64,000 nt of DNA from Paenibacillus nuruki. Lineage in GTDB: Bacteria > Bacillota > Bacilli > Paenibacillales > Paenibacillaceae. Location: contig NZ_MDER01000028.1 of the NCBI RefSeq assembly GCF_001721045.1, forward strand, positions 1 to 64,000, in the 5' to 3' direction. This document shows positions 7,792-15,514 of the stretch, in pieces; positions within the stretch are counted from its first letter, which is position 1, and each line of letters begins with the position of its first letter. A program made the position numbers and the translations under genes. Below the pieces are notes generated by a model. It saw nothing but the letters and a program-made list of their open reading frames with translations, was not told where the DNA came from and searched no databases.

Positions 7792-9819
7792 ATGAATTTG
7801 AACAAAAGTCCTGCTCATGAAAATGAGCAGGAAAAACACCGTAAACAGTTCGCTATTCGACTCAATATTTTCTTCTTTATAACGTTTGCTGTATTTTCAG
7901 TGATTGTTGTTAGATTAGCTATTATTCAATTTGTTGAAGGGCCAGAATTACGTAAAGTAGCAGAAGGCGATATTGTTAAAGAAGTCCCTCTTTTACCGAC
8001 ACGAGGAACGATTTACGATTCAAGTATGCATCCGATTGCTTATTCAGAACCTACGCAGTCTTTATATTTGACCCTAGATAAAGATTATAATCGAGCAGAT
8101 CGTATTCAAGAAGCGAAGCAGTTAGCAAGAAAGTTACAGAAGATATTTGATCAATATGGCGATCCAAATACTAAGAAGTTAACAACAGTCGATATTTTTA
8201 AAGCGATGGATACTACATATGCTAAAGGAAATGGCTACACACCTCGACGTATCAAAACAGGATTATCTGATAAAGAAATTGCCTATTTTTTAGAGCGTAG
8301 AGATGAATTCGAAGGCATAGAAATTGTAGAAGAAAATATACGACATTATGATACAGATACGGTTGCTGTTCAGACGGTAGGATATTTGCGTCCTTTCGTA
8401 TCTTCTATGAGTCGAAATAAATATAAAAATATTCAACGCAATTCAAGTGAAGATCCAGCTATGAAATATTCGGCTATCGAAAATGTAGGATTTGATGGAT
8501 TAGAACTGTTATATCAAGATGAATTAAGAGGAAAAAGTGGTTATCGTAGAGTGCCAATCAATCCTAAAAATATGGCTTCTGGACCGACAGAGCTGATTCC
8601 ACCTGTCAAAGGATCGGATCTTGTACTAACGATCAACAAAGAGATACAAGTAGCGACGGAGAAAGCAATCACAGAGCATACGGCTAAAATACGCTATTCA
8701 GGCACACGCGGAGTTAGTGCTCCTAATGCTGTAACAGGGTATGCAGTAGCAATGGAAATAGATACAGGTAAAGTGGTTACTATGGCAAGTATGCCTGATT
8801 ATGATAGTAATATTTGGAGTAAAGATACACGTACTGAAAGTGAATGGAAAAATATAGAGCCTTACTATATGAATGGCGCTATTCGTTCGGTGAATCGTCC
8901 GGGTGGTGGAGATCATCCTTCTTCGGTTGTCTTGCTAGGTTCAACGATGAAACCTTTATCTGTATTGCTCGGTTTAAATGAACATCTATTTACAAGATAT
9001 GATTATTATAATGATCGTGGTGTGACTACACTTGGTAAAGAAGGATATGGTACTAAAGTAAGAAATGCGAGTAGTCATGCTTATGGAATGCTTAATCCGG
9101 TTGACGCTATTTCTCATTCATCGAATACCTTTATGGTGGATATGGTTGGTAAACGGTTATATCAGAAGTATGAAGGTAAACCTGGTGTAGATGTATGGGA
9201 TAAATATATGGAGCAATTTGGATTAGGAGTATCTACAGAAAGTGGACTTGCCGCAGAATATATAGGATACAAAGAGTATATACATGAAATGGAATCAGGA
9301 AGTGCTCAATCTGCTCTAGCATATGCTTCTTTTGGACAACAAGGGAAATATACAACTCTACAACTAGCACAATATACAACGATGTTAGCGAATCGTGGAG
9401 AACGTTTGAAGCCACAATTTGTGAATGAGATTCGTAATGCAGATGGACAAGTAACCAAGAAATTTAAAAAAGAAGTACTGAATAAAGTAGATTTTCCTTC
9501 AGAGTATTGGGATGCTGTACAACAAGGAATGCAAAGTAAAGTGGATGCGTTCAAAGGATTCCCTTATGATTATCGTCGCAAAACAGGAACTTCACAACAG
9601 CGGATGGCTACAGGTAAAACGATTGAAAATGCTGTCTTTATCGCGTATGCTCCAGCACAAAATCCTAAACTAGCTGTGGCTGTTGTTGTACCTGAAGGTG
9701 GATATGGTGCTCAAGGTGCCGCTCCAATTGCACGTCAGATTTTTGAAGCCTATGATCAGAAATATGGATTAGATGGTGTACCCAAAAAGAAACCCGCTAC
9801 TGAAAATAGTGCAGAGTAA
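7792..9819 (+). CDS. Class B penicillin-binding protein, paralog 3 of 3
   Basis: The 675-residue third copy is more diverged but keeps one N-terminal membrane helix, the pedestal region and the penicillin-binding domain. Its motifs are STMK (Ser 384), SSN in SHSSNTFM and KTG in RRKTGTSQ. The SxxK sequence differs from the SVIK of the two other copies, and a GVDVWDKY insertion segment is slightly longer. ATG 7792 has AAAGGTGG at 7778-7784. Codon choice looks somewhat more AT-rich than in paralogs 1 and 2, which fits an older split. A terminator follows at 9862-9895. Confidence 0.92.
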   Translation: MNLNKSPAHENEQEKHRKQFAIRLNIFFFITFAVFSVIVVRLAIIQFVEGPELRKVAEGDIVKEVPLLPTRGTIYDSSMHPIAYSEPTQSLYLTLDKDYNRADRIQEAKQLARKLQKIFDQYGDPNTKKLTTVDIFKAMDTTYAKGNGYTPRRIKTGLSDKEIAYFLERRDEFEGIEIVEENIRHYDTDTVAVQTVGYLRPFVSSMSRNKYKNIQRNSSEDPAMKYSAIENVGFDGLELLYQDELRGKSGYRRVPINPKNMASGPTELIPPVKGSDLVLTINKEIQVATEKAITEHTAKIRYSGTRGVSAPNAVTGYAVAMEIDTGKVVTMASMPDYDSNIWSKDTRTESEWKNIEPYYMNGAIRSVNRPGGGDHPSSVVLLGSTMKPLSVLLGLNEHLFTRYDYYNDRGVTTLGKEGYGTKVRNASSHAYGMLNPVDAISHSSNTFMVDMVGKRLYQKYEGKPGVDVWDKYMEQFGLGVSTESGLAAEYIGYKEYIHEMESGSAQSALAYASFGQQGKYTTLQLAQYTTMLANRGERLKPQFVNEIRNADGQVTKKFKKEVLNKVDFPSEYWDAVQQGMQSKVDAFKGFPYDYRRKTGTSQQRMATGKTIENAVFIAYAPAQNPKLAVAVVVPEGGYGAQGAAPIARQIFEAYDQKYGLDGVPKKKPATENSAE

Positions 9820-9861
9820 TATACAGTAAATGATTAAATAAATGAGTCTAAATATAACATT

Positions 9862-9895
9862 AAGCAAGGGGGAAAATAGCCTCTTGCTTTTTTTT
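9862..9895 (+). terminator. Terminator after the PBP cluster
   Basis: AAGCAAGGGG pairs with CCTCTTGCTT across a short loop (one internal mismatch), followed by eight T. It ends the PBP unit just before the metal-transporter control region. Confidence 0.85.
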
Positions 9896-9911
9896 GCCTT
9901 CTACTTTAAAA

Positions 9912-9942
9912 TTTGCACTAGGGAAACATTATTTCCTAATAT
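9912..9942 (+). promoter_or_regulatory. MntR-like operator over the mnt promoter
   Basis: TTTGCACTAGGGAAA at 9912-9926 agrees well with the operator of the manganese regulator MntR as known from B. subtilis (TTTGCATnAGGGAAA-like). It overlaps a plausible -35 TTGCAC (9913-9918), with a -10 TAATAT at 9937-9942 and an 18-nt spacer. A bound repressor would block this promoter when manganese is plentiful. The operator match is from memory of the published site and was not searched. Confidence 0.65.
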
Positions 9943-10047
9943 AAAAATATAGTCATATGAGAAAAATAATTGCTTCAATGTAATATTTAAAGTGTAGATT
10001 ATTGGTATATAGAAACAGACTATTTTGAAAGTACAGGAGGATCATAT

Positions 10048-11079
10048 ATGTCGATTCATCGTTCCAAATCAACATGGGCAAAAGCATATCTTATTAATAA
10101 ACATAACCGTAAATCCGCAACATCGTCTCCGTTATATCAACGCATGCTGTATAGCATTAGTATCGCTGTGATTGTTCTTATTCTTAGTGGATGTACAACT
10201 ATTCAAGGGGCAACCGACGAATCGCCTTCGTTTGCAGAAGGGGGAGCATTACGAATAACAGCAACTACCGGTATGATTGCTGATGCCGCTCAGGAAGTCG
10301 GTGGGGAGCATGTATCCGTTGTAGGATTAATGGGACCTGGTGTTGATCCGCATATGTATAAAGCTTCGCAAGGAGATATTCGTAAGTTAGACGATGCGGA
10401 TCTAGTGTTGTATAACGGACTGCATTTGGAAGGTAGTATGACCAAGATTATGGAGAAAATGAGCAAATCTCGCCATGTGGTGGCTGTAGCTGAAAATATT
10501 GATCCTAACAAGCTTCGTTACAGTGAAGATGGAGCAACCGAATATGATCCTCATATCTGGTTCGATGTGAGTCTTTGGGTGAATGTGACTCAGACGATTG
10601 AAGCGGCATTGATTGAAGCTGATCCTGCACACGCAGCAGATTATCGCCAAAATGCTTCTGTTTATATAGCAAAGCTGAATACGTTACATCAAGAAGTACA
10701 GAGTAAAATAACGAGCATTCCAGAGTCGGGTCGAGTGTTGATTACAGCTCATGATGCTTTTGGATACTATGGTGATGCTTATAATATTGAAGTTAAAGGG
10801 TTACAAGGGATCAGCACAGCCGCAGAATACGGTTCTAAAGACGTAAGTGATCTACGGAATGAATTAGTCGAGCGGGGAATCAAAGCGGTATTTGTAGAGT
10901 CTAGTGTGCCTTCCAGATCGATGGAAGCTATTATCGCAGGTGCTCGGTCAATGGGACACACGGTTCGTATTGGTGGAGAATTGTTCTCGGATGCTATGGG
11001 TGAAGCAGGAACAACCGAAGGAACGTATATCGGAATGGTACGTCACAATACAGATACGATTGTAGAAGCGCTGAAATAA
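10048..11079 (+). CDS. mntA: Manganese/zinc ABC transporter substrate-binding lipoprotein
   Basis: This is a cluster A-I metal-binding protein of the TroA/MntA type. The lipobox LILSGC puts the lipidated Cys at residue 49. The likely metal ligands are H102 (VDPHMY), H169 (DPHIWF), H235 (AHDAFGYY) and D315 (ELFSDAMG), the His-His-His-Asp set of TroA-type proteins, which can hold manganese or zinc. The MntR-like operator upstream favours manganese. No His-rich loop typical of ZnuA is present. ATG 10048 has a strong AGGAGG, but it gives an unusually long stretch before the lipobox; an inner ATG at 10144 would give a standard signal peptide. Confidence 0.88.
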   Translation: MSIHRSKSTWAKAYLINKHNRKSATSSPLYQRMLYSISIAVIVLILSGCTTIQGATDESPSFAEGGALRITATTGMIADAAQEVGGEHVSVVGLMGPGVDPHMYKASQGDIRKLDDADLVLYNGLHLEGSMTKIMEKMSKSRHVVAVAENIDPNKLRYSEDGATEYDPHIWFDVSLWVNVTQTIEAALIEADPAHAADYRQNASVYIAKLNTLHQEVQSKITSIPESGRVLITAHDAFGYYGDAYNIEVKGLQGISTAAEYGSKDVSDLRNELVERGIKAVFVESSVPSRSMEAIIAGARSMGHTVRIGGELFSDAMGEAGTTEGTYIGMVRHNTDTIVEALK

Positions 11080-11130
11080 TAAATGATTGCATACACTTGT
11101 TCATCATACATTATACAAGGAGGTTTATTT

Positions 11131-11937
11131 ATGACCCATTTATCTCTATCTGATCCTATAGCCGTTACAGACAACAACGCGATGGCTATGCCTCTGCAAG
11201 TAACAGGGCTGACTGTAGCCTATCATAAAAAACCAGTTGTACAGGACGTATCATTCACTTTAGCTCCTGGAAGACTGATTGGATTAATCGGCCCGAATGG
11301 TGCAGGGAAATCCACTTTACTTAAAGCTTCACTTGGATTAGTCCCTTCGATCGCAGGGGATGTCAAAGTCTATGGAAAAACCTATCAACAACACCGTAAA
11401 AAAATAGGGTATGTGCCACAGCGAGAATCAGTAGATTGGGATTTCCCTACGAATGCTTTAGACGTGGTATTAATGGGCACCTATGGACGATTAGGCTGGT
11501 TCCGTCGCCCTGGCAAACATGAACATGAAACAGCGATGGAATGTCTACGCAAAGTAGGGATGGCAGATTATGCACAACGGCAGATTAGCCAATTGTCTGG
11601 TGGACAACAACAACGTATTTTTTTAGCTAGAGCGTTAGCGCAACAAGCTCAATTGTATTTGATGGATGAACCTTTTGCAGGGGTCGATGCGACGACAGAG
11701 AAAGCCATTATTTCATTGCTTGAACAACTCAAAGCAGAAGGTAAAACAGTTCTGGTCGTTCATCATGATCTTTCTACCGTAGAAGCGTATTTTGATGATG
11801 TATTACTGCTAAATCGTACACTGATTGGTGTAGGGGCAGTCAAAGATATATTTAATGCTGACATGTTACAGCAGACATATGGTGGCAAAATGGCGGTGTT
11901 ACAAGGTAAAGAAGGCATTGTACTTGCAGGGAAATAA
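11131..11937 (+). CDS. mntB: Manganese/zinc ABC transporter ATP-binding protein
   Basis: The 268-residue ATPase drives metal import by the neighbouring permeases. Walker A is GPNGAGKST, the Q-loop lies in VPQRESVDWDFP, the signature is LSGGQQQR, Walker B is LYLMDEP and the switch His is in VVHHD. The VDWDFP stretch after the Q-loop is usual for the manganese/zinc subfamily. ATG 11131 is chosen because AAGGAGG sits at 11118-11123; an upstream ATG at 11083 has no such site. It starts 51 nt after the binding-protein gene. Confidence 0.92.
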   Translation: MTHLSLSDPIAVTDNNAMAMPLQVTGLTVAYHKKPVVQDVSFTLAPGRLIGLIGPNGAGKSTLLKASLGLVPSIAGDVKVYGKTYQQHRKKIGYVPQRESVDWDFPTNALDVVLMGTYGRLGWFRRPGKHEHETAMECLRKVGMADYAQRQISQLSGGQQQRIFLARALAQQAQLYLMDEPFAGVDATTEKAIISLLEQLKAEGKTVLVVHHDLSTVEAYFDDVLLLNRTLIGVGAVKDIFNADMLQQTYGGKMAVLQGKEGIVLAGK

Positions 11938-11957
11938 GCACTTATAGTGCCAAGTGC
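11938..11957 (+). repeat. GCACTT/AAGTGC hairpin upstream of mntC ribosome binding site
   Basis: GCACTT (11938-11943) pairs with AAGTGC (11952-11957), and one more A-T pair can flank them. The loop ATAGTGCC matches loops ATCATGCC (58297 copy) and ATACTGCC (61844 copy, minus strand). Relative to those copies both stem arms have changed together (GCGCTT to GCACTT, AAGCGC to AAGTGC), which keeps the pairing. It lies 7 nt before the GAGGAG of mntC. Confidence 0.6.
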
Positions 11958-11975
11958 TGGGGGTGAGGAGAGTAT

Positions 11976-12893
11976 ATGTGGAATACGATAGGGGCTTTGA
12001 TACTTGATCCGAATGTACGCTGGATTATTGTCGGTTGTATGTTACTCGGATTAAGTAGTGGAGTGATTGGTTCGTTTATGGTTTTGCGGAAGCAAAGTTT
12101 GATAGGAGATGCACTGGCTCATGCGGCATTACCGGGGATTTGTATTGCTTTTATGTTGAGTGGTGTCAAATCAACAGGTGGATTTTTTATTGGAGCTTTA
12201 GTTGCAGGGGTACTCGCGACCTTTGGGATTCGATGGATTACACAATATTCACGAATCAAACAAGATGCGGCAATGGGCATTATTTTATCTTTCTTTTTCG
12301 GAGTAGGCGTATTGTTACTGACTCATATTCAACATAGCGGAGACGGTGGACAAAGTGGGTTAGACAAGTACCTATTTGGACAAGCGGCTTCTATGATGCA
12401 AAGTGATGTCTATGTTCTTGCCGGTATTAGCCTATTGATGATTGTTATCTGTGTGGCTTTATTCCGATTATTTAAACTAATCAGTTTTGATCCTGGATTT
12501 GCCAAAGGTATGGGCTTGCCTGTCGCCTTTTTGGAGCAACTTCTTCTACTATTGACGGTTATTATTGTGGTTGCAGGAATTCAAGCAGTAGGCGTAGTAT
12601 TGATGTCTGCGTTGTTGATTACACCTGCTATTGCAGCACGTTTCTGGACAGATCGTCTGCATATTATGGTGATGGTATCCGGTATATTCGGAGCGTTAAG
12701 TGGTCTAATCGGAACATTGTGGAGTGGAATGGTGTCTCAATTGCCAACAGGTCCAGTGACAGTACTTGCGGCTACTGTATTTTTTGCAATCTCGGCACTA
12801 TGTGCTCCGCGTCGTGGATGGTTAGCCAAGTTATGGTCGCGTAAGCAGACCAAAGAGCAGTGGCAGCGTCAAGGAGGAATAAGCCATGAGTAG
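11976..12893 (+). CDS. mntC: Manganese/zinc ABC transporter permease, first subunit
   Basis: A 305-residue ABC-3 family permease with about eight to nine membrane segments. The early motif GDALAHAALPGI is the conserved family sequence near the first cytoplasmic loop. With the next gene it gives two different permease subunits, as in the mntABCD operon of B. subtilis; most zinc systems have one permease gene. The ATG at 11976 follows GAGGAG at 11965-11970. A small hairpin of a recurring type stands between the mntB stop and this ribosome site and could tune its translation. Confidence 0.88.
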   Translation: MWNTIGALILDPNVRWIIVGCMLLGLSSGVIGSFMVLRKQSLIGDALAHAALPGICIAFMLSGVKSTGGFFIGALVAGVLATFGIRWITQYSRIKQDAAMGIILSFFFGVGVLLLTHIQHSGDGGQSGLDKYLFGQAASMMQSDVYVLAGISLLMIVICVALFRLFKLISFDPGFAKGMGLPVAFLEQLLLLLTVIIVVAGIQAVGVVLMSALLITPAIAARFWTDRLHIMVMVSGIFGALSGLIGTLWSGMVSQLPTGPVTVLAATVFFAISALCAPRRGWLAKLWSRKQTKEQWQRQGGISHE

Positions 12894-13776
12894 TGATTTT
12901 TGGATTATTTTAACGGCTTGTCTGATGTCAGCCGCTTGTGGATTACTGGGTTGTTTTCTTATTTTGCGCAAAATGGCACTGATTGGGGACGCGATTAGTC
13001 ATGCCGTATTACCCGGCATTGCGATTGCTTTTCTACTGAGTGGCACACGAGATTCGTTAGCGATGATGATTGGAGCAACTGCTCTCGGATTGCTTGCTGT
13101 ATTTCTAATTCAATGGTTACAAAATTCAGGTATTCAATCGGATGCGTCAATCGGCATTATTTTTACAGCATTATTTGCGATTGGCGTTATTATTATCAGT
13201 CTCAATGCCCGTAATATTGATCTGGATCTTGACTGTGTATTGTTCGGCGAGATTGCTTATGTACAGTGGGATACGTGGACAGCGAACGGGATAGATATGG
13301 GACCACGTTCGGTCTGGATGTTAGGATCGGCATTGTTGATTATATTACTGTTACTTGCATTATTTTATAAACAATTCAAAATTTCAGCATTTGATCCAGC
13401 GATGGCAGTAGCTTGTGGGATTCCAGTGATGTTATTCCATTATTTATTAATGGGAATGGTGTCGATGACTTCGGTGGCTTCTTTTGAAAGTGTAGGAGCT
13501 ATTCTAGTGGTCGGTATGTTGATTATTCCAGCATCTACTGCTTACTTGTTAACAGATCGTCTAGGCAGAATGCTAATGTATAGTGTACTAACAGGAGTCG
13601 TTAGTTCTATTATTGGTTATTATACAGCATATATACTTAATGCTTCGATTGCAGGCAGTATTGTTACAGTAGCAGGTATATTGTTTGGAATTGCTTTTGT
13701 ATTTTCTCCAAAGCATGGTGTATTGATTCGCCGTCTGCGTCAACGCCGTTCTCAAGGAACAGCAATCGCTGAATAA
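12886..13776 (+). CDS. mntD: Manganese/zinc ABC transporter permease, second subunit
   Basis: The 296-residue second ABC-3 permease has the same family motif, GDAISHAVLPGI, and repeated hydrophobic segments. Its start overlaps the end of mntC by 8 nt with AAGGAGG inside the mntC end, a clear sign of translational coupling. The pair probably forms a heterodimeric channel that takes metal from the lipoprotein. The operon ends at the hairpin near 13878-13907. Confidence 0.88.
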   Translation: MSSDFWIILTACLMSAACGLLGCFLILRKMALIGDAISHAVLPGIAIAFLLSGTRDSLAMMIGATALGLLAVFLIQWLQNSGIQSDASIGIIFTALFAIGVIIISLNARNIDLDLDCVLFGEIAYVQWDTWTANGIDMGPRSVWMLGSALLIILLLLALFYKQFKISAFDPAMAVACGIPVMLFHYLLMGMVSMTSVASFESVGAILVVGMLIIPASTAYLLTDRLGRMLMYSVLTGVVSSIIGYYTAYILNASIAGSIVTVAGILFGIAFVFSPKHGVLIRRLRQRRSQGTAIAE

Positions 13777-13877
13777 GAATCCTACCAGAAAAGTATAAAT
13801 ATAGACTTTCTAACCATCTTGTCTTTGTTGAAAGTGAAACAACATGATAGGTCTACACATGAATGTAAACCATTTGC

Positions 13878-13907
13878 AAAACATCCTGTAATCTTGCAGG
13901 GTGTTTT
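13878..13907 (+). terminator. Probable terminator of the mnt operon
   Basis: AAAACATCCTG pairs with CAGGGTGTTTT with one G-T wobble over an 8-nt loop. The T tract is short and interrupted, so termination may be partial. The remaining bases to 14063 hold no recognised element besides a ribosome site. Confidence 0.65.
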
Positions 13908-14063
13908 GATTATTTTTCACATGTAATTTACAAAAGCTTTTGTGACCGATGTAACATCTATGATAAAATGAGCCTGTTATCGCAATAAGCTCACTGACTG
14001 GCTACAGTAGATTCAATAAACACCACTATAGAAATAGGAACAGGAAAGGAACGATACGACAAG

Positions 14064-14816
14064 ATGACGACACGTAAATATAAGTTATTAGCTTTAGATA
14101 TGGATGGAACATTATTAAACGATAATCATGAGATTACCCTCGAAACGATTAAATGGATTAATAAAGCGATGGATGAGGGTATTCATGTGTGTTTGTCTAC
14201 AGGACGTGCAGCTCATAGTGCAATGCCTTATGCCGAGCAATTAGGCTTAGATACTCCTATGGTCACTGTAAATGGTAGTGAGGTCTGGAAAGCTCCTCAT
14301 GAGCTACATCGACGTACACTGGTTGATCCTGATCTCATTCGTCAAATGTACGAATTGGCAATCGAAAAAGATGTCTGGTTCTGGGCATATACAGTGAACG
14401 GTTTACACAATCGTGATAACTGGCTAGAAGAAGGTACAGACCTTACAAGTATTGAATGGCTCAAATTTGGCTATAATACCGAAAATGATGAATTGCGTTA
14501 CCAGATTCTTATGGCATTACAAGATATGGGTGGACTTGAGATTTCCAATTCGTCTCCACATAATCTAGAGATCAATCCACTCGGAATTAACAAAGCAGCA
14601 GGCATTAACGAAGTATGCCAGTTGCTTAATATTGATATGTCTGAAGTGGTTGCTGTAGGCGATAGCTTAAACGATCTCGCTGTCATTCAAGCTGTTGGAT
14701 TAGGTGTAGCGATGGGTAATGCTCAAGAACCTGTGAAAGAATCGGCAGATTTGGTTGTAGGCTCTAATAATGATGATGGAATTGTTGAAGTCATTCGCGA
14801 TTATATTCTGATCTAA
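14064..14816 (+). CDS. Cof-type HAD-family sugar/phosphate phosphatase
   Basis: This 250-residue HAD superfamily hydrolase is of the Cof/YidA-like IIB group. Motif I is DMDGTLL (nucleophile D12, D14), motif II is the Thr-Gly of LSTGRA, the lysine of motif III lies in GINKAAGI, and motif IV is GDSLND. A cap domain sits between motifs II and III. These enzymes remove phosphate from small sugar phosphates, nucleotides or flavin precursors; the substrate cannot be read from sequence. It appears to be alone in its transcription unit. The ribosome site is AAAGGA. Confidence 0.88.
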   Translation: MTTRKYKLLALDMDGTLLNDNHEITLETIKWINKAMDEGIHVCLSTGRAAHSAMPYAEQLGLDTPMVTVNGSEVWKAPHELHRRTLVDPDLIRQMYELAIEKDVWFWAYTVNGLHNRDNWLEEGTDLTSIEWLKFGYNTENDELRYQILMALQDMGGLEISNSSPHNLEINPLGINKAAGINEVCQLLNIDMSEVVAVGDSLNDLAVIQAVGLGVAMGNAQEPVKESADLVVGSNNDDGIVEVIRDYILI

Positions 14817-14891
14817 AAAAAGTTGCAACGGATCAGGCTCTCTTCGAGTATATAGGTATAGAAAGATTACTGGAAGGAGTGAACCACACCG

Positions 14892-15377
14892 ATGGAAATT
14901 CTCGGTTGGAGTTTAGTCATTATTTTATTTTTAGTCGGGATCGCAGGAGCGGTTTATCCTGTATTACCTGGCGCATTAGCTATTTATTTCGGATTTTTTG
15001 TGTACGGATGGTTTTTCTCATTCGCTGAATATAATGTCTGGTTCTGGATTATTCAGACGTTAATTGTGATTGTGCTGTTTGTAGCCGATTACGTCGTAGG
15101 TGCTTATGGAACCAAAAAGTTTGGAGGAACCAAGCTCACCGTCATTTTATCAACGATTGGATTGATTGTTGGACCGTTTGTTATTCCTGCTTTTGGTCTG
15201 ATTTTGGGTCCATTGATCGGTGCAATTCTCGGTGAGTTGATTTCAGGTAAAGATTTTCAGCAATCGCTTAAAGCTGCATGGGGCACGATGCTTGGATTAT
15301 TCACCAGCATGGTTGTGAAGATTATTTTACAAGTAGCGATGATCGTTATCTTCTTTCTCTGGATTTTTGTATTTTAA
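14892..15377 (+). CDS. DUF456 membrane protein
   Basis: The 161-residue product is almost wholly hydrophobic, with about four to five membrane segments. It carries the glycine-rich GxxLGPxxGAxxGE pattern (GLILGPLIGAILGE) and GAYGTKKFGGTK that mark DUF456. The function of the family is unknown. AAGGAGTG precedes the ATG at 14892. A strong terminator at 15445-15476 follows. Confidence 0.8.
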   Translation: MEILGWSLVIILFLVGIAGAVYPVLPGALAIYFGFFVYGWFFSFAEYNVWFWIIQTLIVIVLFVADYVVGAYGTKKFGGTKLTVILSTIGLIVGPFVIPAFGLILGPLIGAILGELISGKDFQQSLKAAWGTMLGLFTSMVVKIILQVAMIVIFFLWIFVF

Positions 15378-15444
15378 AAAAATAACCCGCATTGCTTAGA
15401 TGACTATAGGTTGTCTATAATAGAGGTTGTTGAAAAAGCCCAAG

Positions 15445-15476
15445 ACCGGAAGGCCTTTCAGCCTTCCGGTTTTTTG
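15445..15476 (+). terminator. Strong rho-independent terminator
   Basis: ACCGGAAGGC (15445-15454) pairs perfectly with GCCTTCCGGT (15461-15470), followed by a T run. It closes the DUF456 unit and lies about 40 nt before the flippase start. Confidence 0.92.
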
Positions 15477-15514
15477 GTATGGTTGAGATCGGGCGTGAGA
15501 AAAGGGGAGCCGTT

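Noticed and set aside
15479-15514. ATG 15479 as start of the flippase gene
   Set aside because: It falls directly behind the terminator of the previous gene without a ribosome site, while TTG 15515 has AAAGGGGAG at good distance.
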